The notes beneath the pieces are model-generated. The model had not been told where the DNA came from, made no database searches, and saw nothing but the letters and a program-made list of their open reading frames with translations. A DNA stretch of 64,000 nt from Cordia subcordata. Its lineage: Eukaryota > Streptophyta > Magnoliopsida > Boraginales > Cordiaceae. Below, piece after piece: positions 49,788 through 61,816 of the stretch. Both the position numbers and the translations under genes were made by a program. Positions within the stretch are counted from its first letter, which is position 1, and each line of letters starts with the position of its first letter. The stretch is taken from NCBI GenBank assembly GCA_028554755.1, contig JAPTOF010000006.1:8240501-8304500 (forward strand), given 5' to 3'.

Positions 49788-50010
49788 AGGGCTCGTTTGA
49801 ATTATTTTTTTTAAAAATTATTTTTTAACAACTTTTAGAAAAAAGTTTTTCTTTGAGAAGTTAAAAATTTTAGCTTATGAAAAAATTATATTTGAATTTT
49901 CTTTTAGAGTTTCAATTTTTTTGGGAGTCAAACTAAATACTTATTTTAAAAATAATGTACTTTTTAAAAAAATATATTTTTTCTGAAAAAACGCCAATCC
50001 AAACTGGCTC
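49788..50010. mobile_element. Short MITE, GTTTG family (copy C)
   Basis: The left end AGGGCTCGTTTGAATTA and the reverse complement of the right end (ATGAGCCAGTTTGGATT) form inverted repeats. The interior (AAAGTTTTTCTTTGAGAAGTTAAAAATTTTAGCTTATG) closely follows the layout of 38961-39184. Confidence 0.65.
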
Positions 50011-52177
50011 ATAATCCTCGTCCTCTACTCCAATCCTAGAAGTTCCATCATAAACTAAGCAATTGGTCAACATAAAAAGTAGGCTAGCACTATTTGAGTC
50101 TTAAAATTTTTCTGTTTGAACTGATATATATTGTAATAACATTAACTTCCAATCCATCGCTCTGTCCTTGGTTGTGATTCCAAAAAATCCAATTAATGAA
50201 GGCACGTTTCGAGATATGATGTCTAAACCACACGATCCTATGCCAATCGACCAAAGGGCATCTCAGACTAATACATTATGAGTTAGTTGATGTTGAAATC
50301 TATAAACACATTGAAAAATCTCAAAAATTAAGATCAACGTATAAGGTCTCGTCCATTTTTCATATTAACTAATTAATTTTTATAACGAAACTCCGTGATT
50401 CTTCACATGTGCATATGTTCATGTTAAGAAATTAGGACGCGTAACACATACTCGCGCAGCAGAATTAAAGCACGAGTAACGAGAAAAGAATACTTACAAT
50501 TAAACGTGATTTGGCCGTCTGCCTACGTCTACGAAAATCTCCACTAGATAGAAAAGAGTATTTCAACCAAAGTGACCTTTTGCACGGTCCAAAAAGTCTA
50601 AAACCTTTTTCACAATACTCTTACAATGGCTCTCTCTATTAACCTAAACCTATTGCAAGACACGCACCTTACAAATAATGCAAGAGTCTTATTTATAAAG
50701 AAGACTTCCTTATCCTCCAGGACAAGGGTTTTCTATTCTATTAATTCTCTCATAATTAAGACTCTTACCATAACTTGAATTTCGACTCTCATTGTTACTC
50801 TTTCCTAATTTTAATATAAGCTTAGGCTTAGCACTTGAGCCACAACCCAACAATCCATATGTAATTTATGTCGAGTATCCGTTCTAAAAAATCTCAAGAA
50901 TTAAGATTATCATATAAAATATTAGATCACTCCTCATATTAACCACACACACACACATATATATATATACATATATATGTATATATGTATAAAAGCATCT
51001 TACAATTTATGCCAAACAGAGGCCTCTAGGGCCAAGCTTGTTTTGTAAGATTCATAATTCATTGGCAATCTCCCCAATCTACAAATAGTAAAGTGATAAG
51101 TCCGTGATGAAAGTTTCCTCTGATAATTTCAAGAATTGTCTCAAACTGGCAAGGCTAGTTGTACATCCTTAGCTGGAAGAAGGGATGACCCTGATCACTC
51201 GATCAAAAAGAGAAATGACTAGTTAATTTGCAAGTTTAATGTGTGTGATTAAGGGCTTAAAAACTCAAATTTCTAATTGAATTTTTTTAAGTGTTTTTTG
51301 TTTTTATTTTTCTGAAATACTTTGTTAAAAATGTACTTTCATATAAAAGAAATACCAATTCAAACCAACCCTAAACTTTACCAAATATTGATTTGTAAAT
51401 TATGAACTCTTTCATTTGAGTTGACCGCCCAGGGGAGGCTACAACACACAAGCTCTTGTAGACGCATCTTTAACAGCTTGTCCTTTTTACCAATGGCTCT
51501 TTGGTGTTTCCACCTCCAGAACAGGACGACCTCAAGGAGCATAAATTAAGGGCCGGTTTAATTTGATTTTATTAATGCTTAAATTCTAACTTTTTTTTTA
51601 AAAGAAAAAGACATACAGTTTAATTTTTCAAAAATACTGTATTAAATATTTCTTTTTTAAGTGCCCATCTTTTCACTATTTGCTGTCAACAAGCTTCTTA
51701 ATCAATTGATTACTAGTTCATATATTATTTTAGTTTCACTTTAACAGCACTCCCTATTTTTCTTTACACCCGAGTTTTGGTGACTCCACTCCCTATTTTT
51801 CATTACACTCAAGAGTTTGACTCCATTTTTCGACACTTAAAAGAGATGGAGAGCGTGACACGTGCCAATTTGAGGGCTCGCAATATCGGCTTCTTCACCT
51901 GGCCAATCTCCCTATTTTTGGCCAAAGAACCAAGTCATTTCTAACGAATCCCCCTCATTTGGAGATCAAAGAGTATGAGGATGCAAGAAAGAGTGAACAA
52001 AAAATAAGAAACATGACACCTGAAGATCACATACATATTTGGGGGAACAGAGACTATATATATAATGAACAATTTTCAGTGTCAATTGGCTTAGACAGAC
52101 TACAGATTACAACATATGAATTGCCTTGGACGTCAAGATTCTGAGAGAAACAAAATATGATGTCAATAGGGATAAGG
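50011..52177. other. Intergenic with LTR-like fragment and direct repeats
   Basis: 50445-50870 contains ACGTGATTTGGCCGTCTGCCTACGTC and AATGCAAGAGTCTTATTTATAAAG, words like those of plant LTRs. Two similar segments, each with AAAATCTCAANAATTAAGAT and a following ATATTAAC, flank it at about 50312-50370 and 50884-50942. (CA)n/(TA)n at 50943-50995. 51540-51660 starts GGGCCGGTTTAATTTG like a GTTTG-type MITE end. No gene is seen. Confidence 0.45.
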
Positions 52178-55100
52178 CTACACCTCGGGGTGCCGTCTTT
52201 CGCTATGTCGAAACCGACGTCTTAGGCTGTTTTTGTATGGATCTACCCAGTTCTTGTCTTTCTTTGCAGCCTTTTCCCAACGCTCCTCGAATATTTGAAG
52301 CTCAGATGTCGATTGTCTCCTAATCTGCACAAACGAGTAATAAGAAACAACAAAAATTTCAAATGAGGACCACTAGACAGTCTCAATAGTCATGTATACT
52401 TGTTGCAAAAACAGGAGTGTTTTTTTTGGAGAAAAAAGTGTTTTTTAATGAAAAAAAAAAAATGGACCATCCAAACAGGCCCGAAAAAATCATTATGGTG
52501 GAAAGAACGGATTCTGGTGTACAGTCACTTACCTCAGATCGCGCATCGACAGCACGCCTCTGTAGATTAAGAAAGAAATTACGTAAGAAAATGAGAAGAC
52601 GGTGGTGAGATTTTTTTGAGAAGGGAACGGTCAGAATAAAGGAAACATTACCTTCAAAGATTCTCCAGCATTTGAGGCCTGCATAAACATTAAGCATTGT
52701 CAATGCAAGGGAAGATAGACGAGGAAACTGTAAACAAGATCCTTCCATGCTGCTTAGGCAACTTCCTAAGGAGGAAATATTTTTGTCCAATGCTCATGAT
52801 TCTCTTACCGAATAAGAGACTGACTACATAAAATCACAACAGTTATGTACTCAACATAAAGCCAAATTGTTTTGTTAATCCTCTCAAATCCGCATGAACA
52901 GAAGGTAGAGACTTGAGCAAAATGTAGAAGAATCTAAAACGAGAAATTTTTTTTTTTGTAGATTTGAAGTTCTCCTCTTCCAACTTCGACAAATTTATTC
53001 TCTCTCCAATTACTTCCCTAAACAAAGAAGAGAAGCTAAAACTTTCATCCTCCCTTCTTTTCCCTTGTCTTCTTGAAGTTCTTTTTTCTCTTTTATTTAT
53101 TCTTCTTTCTTATTCTTCATGATCCCAATACAGATATGATGCAAAGGTAAGTGCACACAAGTTCATGATATTATGCAGAAACCGAAGCAAACTTTAAAAA
53201 GGGAAAAGATTTTAATGCCATCCCCCATAAGAAATTACCTTTGTGGATTCCCCACCCAAAGTTTGTATACTCTGATGAACTACATATTCACGGTCAACCA
53301 CACCCACCTTCTTTGTTCGGTCTCCCTGTGAAAGTTCGAGTTCCACATAGAAGCTGAGAAAAAAGTTCTAGAGAAAATTGGTAAAGTATATATATCTAAT
53401 ATTCTACACATTCATAGAACTGAGGTGAATTATTCAAATGACAGAGCTATAACGACACTCAGATTCAGGCCTTTTGAAACTACGGCATCAATAGACCAAT
53501 ATTAGAATTTAGAAAGACAAAAGGCTTTGAATGAACTTCAAAATTGAAGAGAATTTAGATTATGTGCACTAAACATACGAGTTTATTGTCTATATGCTAC
53601 AGTATCTGCCCATGAAGGAAGAAGGCTTGCATGCTTTAGTTCTACCCAAAGGTAAATATAGTGAAGCTGTAGCAGGAGATCGTTAGCCTGCTTAAGGTAA
53701 CAAGAAAAGAAGCATGTTTATGCATGTAAAAGATGGGACTCTTAAAGGAAACATCTCAGATACATACAAAATCCTCAGGTAATTTGAAGAAAAAGGATAC
53801 AGGGATGGGAACATTTCAGATGGTGAAATAGGTAAAGGGAAACTGATTTATGTGGTAAGGGGATGATTTTACAGTGGACAAAGAAACAACGCTATGATCC
53901 TATGGTGCCGAAGATGTTTAGATTGAAGAAGATGTCTAGATTGAATTACTTTCTTTTTCCTTTTTTTATTGGGACGATAAGTATTTGTGGATTGGTACAC
54001 TAACAATATAAATTTAGAATAATAAACCTTCAGCAGCAGAGCAAACACCAGATACTCAATTTTACCTGTGCACAATAACCAAGTTTCATGTCCATTCCCC
54101 AGCCATGAACAAGATCATTCTGACAAAAATGGGCAATAATACAAAGATTTACTTATCAAGAAAAGGCAGGAATGATGGATGAAAAGAATCCTCAGAGATA
54201 CAGCTTAAGAAAGAATTCTCAATATTTATGTTTAAGAAAAATGAGCAAGACTAAAGATTTACTAATTATAAAAGCAAAAGTTCGAGTCTTATTGAATTAA
54301 TAATTCAAAGAAATAAGAGACGAAGAATCAAAAGGATAAAGAAATTAAAGATGCAGAGCAAGTAATCCTTGTAAAGGTTCCTTTCTCTGGGTGAACACAG
54401 CAAAAGGTATATAGTTTGTTCTCAATAATTTCCATCCCAGTATCAGTTTTCACCCTCGTGGTGCACATGAACCAAGTTTCTTTGCTTCCAAACAAATATG
54501 CCTATAGCTCCTTAATTAAGTTCGGCTATATAGATCTAACAATACCAGCACTTTTTTAATGGTCCATCTCATCAATCACTTTGACAACTCGAGGTCTTGT
54601 CCTAGGGTCTCCTTCAAACTCTTCTTAGGCCTTCCTTGACTCATCACTGCTGTTGAGAGCCATCTCATCAGTTAGTTCCATAAAGTCAAGGACTCGTACC
54701 AAGATCTCCTCCAAACTCTCATTCAGCCTTCCTTTACCCTTATTATGGTGAGCAGCCCCAAAACCTCCATGCCTTCTAGCAGGTGCCAATACAAGTCTTC
54801 TCTTCACGTGAAAAAACTATCTCAAAGGTATTCTCACTCATCTTGTCTTCCTTTCTTCAGTTTCCACCAACAAATGGCAAAAGTCCCAATCTTCATTCTT
54901 CATTGCCTTCAACCTCTTAATTCCCACCAAAAAGGTAAGTCCAAGAGGTGGGTGCCAATACAAGTGTAACGACCCAGGCCCAATTACTGACAAGAAGTCT
55001 CCACTTCACAGGAACAAATTGTTGGCATGTAGTGCAATAGAATAATAGGGTCAAAGCAAGATTGCACAGTTAAAATAAAAATGTGAAAAATGGATAATTG

Positions 55101-58100
55101 AGATACTAAATTTTTACCTGGAAAACCCTCAAACAAATTAAGGGGAAAACCAGAGGCGAATAAGAAAGGATTCACAATGTATAAAAACATTTTACAACCT
55201 TCTCTATGATAAGGAGAAAACTACAACACTTCCTCTTATAATAGAAGGAACTAACTCTGATGCAATTATATATAACAAGTAGAAGAAATACTCTGAATAG
55301 AAACATATAGTTTTCTTATCAAAAGACTTGTTGACCTGCTTGGGATGCAATGTTTCATCCAAACCCACCTATTTACAGTTGAGATCGGAACAATTTGTCA
55401 AATAAAATTTTATTGCTTTTGCCCTTCCATAGCATAGATGAGTACATTTTGCATGCAGTGTTAAATGCTTGCAAAAGACTTTGTTTTCAAAAGATATGGT
55501 GCATATCTGCCTCAATTTCCTACGAACCTTGCTTTGACTTTTCTTTCATTCACATAGTTCCACTATGAGCTCTATTGTTCATGTTTTCCTACATTAAGTT
55601 CACTTTGAGCTAACCCTCAAACCTATCCAAACTTGCCAGTTCCATATTGATTATGGCTCTACTAGGCCACAACAAGATCTACTACAAATGAACTTGTCAA
55701 CGTTGATTAGGTTCGTTATAACATCTGCTAGGTTTTTGTTGTTCTGAATCTTTTGCATGCCCATGCTCCCTTTCTCCACCACTTCACGAACAAAGTGATA
55801 CTAAATACCTATGTACATCATTCTGGAATGAAAGGCTAGATTCCTTACAATGTGCAAGACACTCTGACCATAACAATACAAGGGAATCTTCTCTTGTTTG
55901 TGCCTGAATTCCTCCGTTAACCTCTGAATCCAAATAGCTTCTTTACAAGCATGTGTAGCTGCCATGTAGTCTGCCTCTATTGTAGATAATACCACAAGTC
56001 ACGTTACCAAAAAAGTAGACCATTTCCAGCTTTTGTTTCTCATACGTATAATAGGTGGCGGGTACTTCGACTGCCTTGTATCAGGTAAAGAGAAGGGAGC
56101 GGTAGGCTTAGTAGGGCTTGAACCTATAATATCACCATTGTGAGCGGTACGTTTCAACCAATTAAACTATAAGCCCCTACAAATCTCTACATGCAATTCA
56201 CTCACTTCAGGAAGAGTGGACGGAAAGAGGGGGCCTTTGCTCTATCTGCTTTTTTTTCTTCCCAGAAATGAACAATTTGATTAAAAAAATGATTTTCTTT
56301 ATTTCTTTTTTTATTAAAGTTTATAATATTCTACATTATATATCTATTATTTATTATAAATAATATAATTGTTGCAAGCGGTTAATGGTAAATAGAGTTT
56401 AAAGCAGACTCAGGATGGGGAAACCACAAGAAAGCCAATCAGTATAACTAAACAAGTAAACTTCCCAGCTTTTTTAGTTTGTATAAGACTGCAAACGGAT
56501 AGAAAGACCTTTCGCTTCTTCCCAACATTTGATCAGTAGATATCGAAAAGTATATGCAGAAATTAAGCTTTCATTTGACAATGGTAGAGCACAATTTCTC
56601 CAGAGACGAGTATTAAGGCATCTAGAATCACACCAATTCTCAGACTCAGTTCCACTTTACCATCTCTACTGTATGCATCATACTTTGATACAAATTGCTA
56701 GACCCACAATGTTCAGAATTTAGTACAGATATAGTTAAAAGACAAATTGGTCTACTTGGTGACTCGGTGATTGTTTAACAGAAATTACAAGAGTAGGACA
56801 TCGAAAGATATTACCTGTATCAAATGCCAGGTACAACGCCAAGCAGATCTTGAAAAAACTGGAGCCATTCCTTCAACAAATCTGCATATGCAAAATGGTA
56901 ACTTATTTTAGGAATTCTATAACAAATTTCATATTTCGTGAAATAAAGAAGAAGCTTACCACAATAGAATCACAAAAATGTTTCACACGTGGGAACTCAG
57001 TTCAGAGATTAGGGAAAATGTGAAATGTATATGTCATACCAGACAACCCAGCCTCTACCCTACTACGTGTGTAGGTCAGTCAGCTATATGAATCTAGTGA
57101 CACCATAAACTCCTATTGAGGATTGTTTCATCTATTAGTTCATAAGGACACCTCCAAACTAATAATCCTAGTGTCTCAAAACCATAAGAGAATCCAACTC
57201 TTTATGCTGGTCATCAGCTAGACCATGCTATAGAATTGTCAATGCAAAGGATAGAACCCTCAGCAGTTCCCAGATGGCATTGTCTCCTCTTGACAGGCAG
57301 AGTAGTGAAATGTATGACATAGAGAAGCCAAATTTGAAAAGACAAAGTAAAAAGATCTCCACGTATAAAGTCATGATTACCCAGAGCATGGTGGCCCTTC
57401 ACTGGATCCAGAACATCGCAGATTTCCTCTAGTTTCATAAACTCTTCTGCAAAGTAAGATGTTGGTGTTATCACACAGAAAAATTCTTTTTCTGGATCGC
57501 AGAATCATGCATCAAACCTGTGAAGCCTCTTCTTTCTCTTTCGTACTGTAATCCTGTGATGTATACCAGTTGAATTGGGGTCCAAAGCAGGCTGAGATAT
57601 TTCCAGTCCGTCTGATTTTACAATTTCTAAGTATCTGGGAAGAGAAAAGAGAAAACAATGACCCCAGATTTGCAAGCAGCTTATTGGCTAAATGACAAGA
57701 CAATAGACAGACAAATAAATATTCCACGTGCAGCGTCCTGATTAGCACGACGCACATGATGTGGGAGCGAGACATTGAACAGCAAAATGAACCATTTTCC
57801 CCAGGTCCCCCCCCCCGCCCGGGGGGGGGGGGTTGTCGAGAGTTGGAAGTAGTTTCTAAAGGCTGTAATAAAAACAAATGAAAGCTATGCAGGTTGCAAT
57901 ACTAACAAAGAATGGCAGAGACGTTTGAAGTAGACCGGAAAAAGAGCATCGTATAATATAGGCAATCTTGCAGTCCATGTCTATGACCATGCAGAAGATT
58001 GAATATAAACCTTCTCTGTGGGAGGAAGATTGGATAGAGGCCGCGGGACAGGAGAGGTATGGAATCACAGAATATTGCACAAGTACAGTTACTATACCTT

Positions 58101-60368
58101 CTAGGATTAAAGTGCTCTACCCCCAAATCCTCATCCCACAGGAATATGTAATCATACATAGACACAACAGATGGATGTAGAAAGCGTTTTGCAAACCACC
58201 TGAGATTGAAAATACACCTTAATGAGAAAAAAATACACATATGATATGACAACTGCGACATAGACAGCAAATTTAAAGTGTCCATGAAGAACAGGTGTAT
58301 GCCTCAACAAATTTAAATTAGAACGCCTATTACAGACATCTATCTGTACTTATAAAACAGAAGTCAACATATTGAGTGAAGGGATCCATTAATAAGCAAT
58401 AAGTTCCACATACTTAAGGTCATCAAATTTACTTGATCGTGCTGGGGAAGAAAGATGGACATACACAGGTCAAGAAAAGGAATACAAGCTGACGTGAAAA
58501 GAAAAGAGAAAGGGGCCAGACTTCCATGGAAATTTTTATCATCACTTAAGCAACTATAAACTTCCCAGATACATCATCGGTTGAACTAGTAGTACATGTC
58601 ACAAATTTTGACTCAGGAGTGGACTATAGCTGCATTGTTTTTTCCATTTTTTAATGAAGTTTACACTAAGTTTCATAGTAGCCATATTGTAGACCACAAG
58701 TTGTACTAAAGCTGGACTAAATAAAAGAATCAATATCACCATTTTGTTTGGTTTAGAGCAATAAAATGAATTGCCTTCTTGCTCCATTCTAGGTCCCACC
58801 ACCCGTCTACATTGCCATCATAATGGAACAATAGAACCGTAAAATTTTCTGAAAAGAACTGAAGAAGAAATCAGGTAAGAAATATAAATGAAGTCAAAGT
58901 AAACAACGCAATGTATGAAAAAGTCACATCAATCAAACATCAATGAAATATTAAACCTTTTGAACGATAGCATCAACATTACTCTTCTGTTTGATCCCAA
59001 CGGGAATTGCCAACAAGTTATGAGAGCTGGGCCCGTAGACCTAAAAATAAACCATGTCCCACAAATCTCAATTATCCTTTGCATGATGAACGATTCGAGC
59101 AAAATAAACAAAATGTATAAAGAACTTTGAAGATTTGATAACAATTCAGCTTTTCATGATAAATAAATGGCCAAGAAACAAGCGAAACTTATATTGCTTT
59201 CTGCACCACCAAGAATCAGAATCTGACCTTTGACTTCGAACTACTTGATGAACATAAAGGCTTTAGCTCCAAATCTGAGCTATAGTCAATTATACCATGA
59301 GGCAGCATATTGAAGCTTCTAGCAGCCACACCAGAACCCTGGATCTCAACATCAAAACCATCTCAGAGTGGCAATAATGTTAGAGATATTTTAACACATG
59401 ATTCACAGATTTAACCACAAGTAGCCAGGCAAATCCCGGGGACCTGGCCAATTAACAGTCAGGCCAAGTCTAAACAGTAAAGGAACTGAGAAATAGAATC
59501 ATTTGTCTCGTGCATCACCTGTAATGTGTAAAAGGGATCCACTCTTGACTCCATCTGGCAAAGGAAGCAAAAAAGTTAGTAAACAAAATAAATGAAGATT
59601 TAGTGATTTTACAAGCAAGGCAGACCCAATCCAACAAGCAGGAGGGTCTGGTGCTGCACATAGGGGGGAACAAAATGAAGTTGGTCGAATCTTTGGAAGC
59701 AGAGAGAGGTGCACTGTAGAAGTCATTAGTTCACTAGCTTAAAGGATGATCAACAGCATCAAATTCCCGTAAAGAAATGAAAATGAATCTCATTTGAAAT
59801 AAAACTAAGATGTGACGATTTTCATGCAAAGCACTAAGTGGAAAAGAGCTGTAAGGCTAATAATAGTGCCCTTATTTTTCTTGAATTCTATTGGAAGGGT
59901 GTGTTCAGAGATACAAATAGAATGTGCTAACCAAGCATCTTCAATTTTCTGGTATGTGGAACAATCACAATGCCCATAAAACTAATGCATTGAGAGAAAA
60001 GTATGAAACTAGAAACAAGCAAATTAATGGACATATCAGGATACCTCTGTCTGTTGATACTGGAAATTAGTGATCCTATATATAATGAACAACATTACTG
60101 TACAGACAACTCCCACGAACGGTAGCTGTTTCATCTTCACTTTGTACGTTCCCTGCAGTCCCATTTCCATAATCCAAAAACATTCTTAATGAACTTACTC
60201 ACCTTTAAAATCTCAAATCAGAGAAAGAAAAGTTATGACAAAGAAACAACGAAACATGGAACTTGCTGTACTAAGCTGTTATGCAGAACATACCTGATCA
60301 AATACAATATGTCTCTTCAGCAGCCACCTCCATGACTTAGATGACTTCATAAGCAACCACTTTGTCAT
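52178..60368 (-). CDS. DUF707 family protein ('lysine ketoglutarate reductase trans-splicing related'-like)
   Basis: Fifteen coding exons, minus strand: 60294-60368, 60045-60152, 59519-59554, 59228-59338, 58957-59040, 58740-58858, 58098-58199, 57518-57634, 57381-57446, 56815-56881, 54066-54119, 53239-53325, 52652-52678, 52533-52559, 52178-52324. Phases and GT-AG borders agree throughout, giving 408 aa. A single membrane segment at about 37-50 (FVGVVCTVMLFIIY) suggests a type II membrane protein with a lumenal domain. Conserved DUF707 blocks follow: LLAIPVGIKQKSNVDAIVQK, NFTVLLFHYDGNVDGWWDLEW, WWFAKRFLHP, YDYIFLWDEDLGVEHFNPRR, EISQPALDPNST, CSGSSEGPPCSGFVEGMAPV, NDLVHGWGMDMKLGYCAQGD and HQSIQTLGG. 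The WDED triad (200-202) recalls a DxD motif, but the biochemical role of the family is unknown to me. An alternative start is Met32 (377 aa). Intron 11 (54120-56814) is enlarged by repeats. Confidence 0.92.
54966..55200. repeat. TGTAACGACCC repeat fragment in DUF707 intron 11
   Basis: TGTAACGACCCAGGCCCAATTACTGAC resembles the terminal repeats of the TRIM-like element at 31483-32084 (TGTAATAACCTAGGCCCAAATACT there). The other end is not clear; a run ending ATTTTACAACC near 55200 is a possible limit. It lies within an intron and is probably a partial copy of the same family. Confidence 0.45.
55660..56000 (-). pseudogene. Ty1/copia RNase H fragment in DUF707 intron 11
   Basis: On the minus strand the translation runs VLSTIEADYMAATHACKEAIW, then LTEEF...QEKIPLYCYGQSVLHIVRN, then HFVREVVEKGSM and NLADVIT, interrupted by a stop at 55801-55803. 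This is the last part of a copia RNase H with the EADYMA active-site block. No RT precedes it and no LTR follows, so it is an isolated old fragment, inserted in the same orientation as the host gene. Confidence 0.85.
56020..56260. other. Probable nuclear copy of mitochondrial DNA
   Basis: The stretch is less AT-rich than the surrounding intron and contains the mitochondrial-type tRNA pseudogene at 56103-56176. How far mitochondrial identity extends on either side I cannot tell without a search. Confidence 0.4.
56103..56176 (-). pseudogene. tRNA pseudogene, mitochondrial tRNA-Ile(CAU)-like, anticodon changed to CAC
   Basis: Read on the minus strand it starts GGGCTTATAGTTTAATTGG and folds as a cloverleaf: acceptor stem GGGCTTA pairs with TAAGCCT, the T arm is GTAGGTTCAAGCCCTAC-like (here ATAGGTTCAAGCCCTAC), and the anticodon loop is CTCACAA. 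The sequence closely follows the plant mitochondrial tRNA-Ile(CAU) as I remember it. That gene has CTCATAA in the loop (anticodon CAT, modified to read AUA). Here the loop carries CAC, one anticodon-stem pair is weakened to G-T, and the T stem has a mismatch. It sits in intron 11 of a protein gene, so it is most likely non-functional. Confidence 0.6.
57807..57832. repeat. C-run/G-run palindrome in DUF707 intron 7-8 region
   Basis: Ten C, then GCCC, then twelve G: a near-perfect GC hairpin of 26 bases in AT-rich intron DNA (intron between exons 58098-58199 and 57518-57634). Confidence 0.9.
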
Positions 60369-60399
60369 GAGATTCTCATAAAAATACTGCAGCAAATGC

Positions 60400-61692
60400 A
60401 CAATACTGAGATAAACACTTCAAAAGATACAAAGTCAATGACTTCTACTAAACATGTTACTACACATTTTATTCAATGATTTTCGACCACCGAGTTAACT
60501 AATAACAAAGGTAACAACACATCACAAACTTTGTAACAGTTAAACTGAAATCGGTGAAGAAAAGTGATCTCTACTAAGGGTTTAAATTTTAACCGCAGAG
60601 CCAAAGGTATAATGTTCATTTTTGATTAGTAACAACTAACCAGTGGACATGGAGGGAACTATCTTAATAACAATATCGATCCCCGTAATGAACTCAAACT
60701 CATAATTCCCTTCAATTAAATTTAAATTTAATCTAATTCTTTTTATCCATCTTAGGCCAATTCCATCTCTCTCTCTCTCTTTTCTTTCATTTCCTTCTCA
60801 GATAACTAGAGAATAAATTCAAATTCGACTAGATCTTAGTTCCACATCCACTTTTACGGTTTCAAATGGACCATAAATTTATCAAATCTGCCACTACTTC
60901 ATCATATTGAAACTACAAAGTTGTCACCGTGAGATCCACAGGTCATCAAACTCCTTGGAAAATTCAACATAGTGCTAAGCATAAACCCCACAATGGGTTT
61001 GGTGCAGGCATAGCAATAACCTCGGGAATTGTGCAGCCAATATTATCATTTTCTTCTTTTTTTTTCCCCCTCTTGGACGTATTAATTAGGAAAAACAATG
61101 ATAACTAATGCTTGCTGTAGAAAATAAATAAATAAATAATACTATATTATAGTCGGATGCAATAACTAAAAGTTCCTTGCTTTCAAAAATTCCCAAGAAG
61201 AGATAAGCAAACAAAATAGCAAATTAAAGACTCGCTCTTTTAGATGTCATCCTTCGTCAGAGTTTTAAGTTGTTTGAAGTAACGGTTCTTGCATGAACTA
61301 CAAGGTAAAAATTACAAGGGAAAGCTGTATAACTAGAAACTGTTCGCCGTTCGCATGTTACAGGTTCAAGTTGTAGAAATATATTTATGGTTCTTGCCAA
61401 AAAATACAAGTAAAAATTGTCAGGTTAGGTTGTGTAACCCAGACACTGCACATAGCAGCAGCTTCAAGCAGCAGGCTAAATGACATGCTCTTTATAGGCT
61501 TCAAGCCATGAGCACATGCAAGTACTAAAATACATGTCCTAGGAGGGTGTTTGGCCTTGTCTATGAGCTACTCAAAATTGCTTACAACAGAAAGTACATG
61601 TTTGATAAATTCAGTTTACAAGCCATTAAAAGTGACTAAGAAGAAAAAGAAAAAACAACACCCTACTATTTTCTACTTTTAAGTAACCAACC
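60400..61692. other. Intron 1 of the DUF707 gene (5' UTR intron), distal part
   Basis: Runs from 60387 to 62242 on the minus strand. No exon-like sequence is visible. It contains a CTCTCTCTCTCT tract (60767-60780) and an AATA run (61123-61138), and further down the SINE-like insertion and a CA microsatellite (62066-62092). Confidence 0.5.
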
Positions 61693-61705
61693 AACTTTGA
61701 TCAAG

Positions 61706-61816
61706 TCAAGGATCAAGGGATAGTCGGGACTATCCCTCAAGAGAGAGGTCGTGGTTGAGACTCTCCTGAGAGTGAGGCCTTGGGTGTGAGTTGTTCTTTT
61801 TTTAAAAAAAAAAAAA
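61706..61816. mobile_element. SINE-like retroposon with 13-bp target duplication
   Basis: AACTTTGATCAAG occurs exactly at 61693-61705 and 61817-61829. Between them are 111 bases ending in a run of A. The body contains GGTTGAGACTC, similar to a pol III B box (GGTTCGAATCC type), and a GGGATAGTCGGGACTATCCC palindrome (61717-61736). Target duplications of this length with a 3' A-tail are the mark of LINE-mobilised retroposons. Confidence 0.65.

Noticed and set aside
52126..52608. Plus-strand frames over the last DUF707 exons
   Set aside because: They run antisense to exons with consistent phases and splice sites.
54500..54965. Possible extra exon in DUF707 intron 11 (MKRRLVLAPARRHGG frame)
   Set aside because: The flanking exons already join in phase and the conserved DUF707 sequence continues directly from one to the next.
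57214..58285. Several minus-strand frames of 74-127 codons
   Set aside because: Parts of them are DUF707 exons 7-9 read into introns or in the wrong frame.
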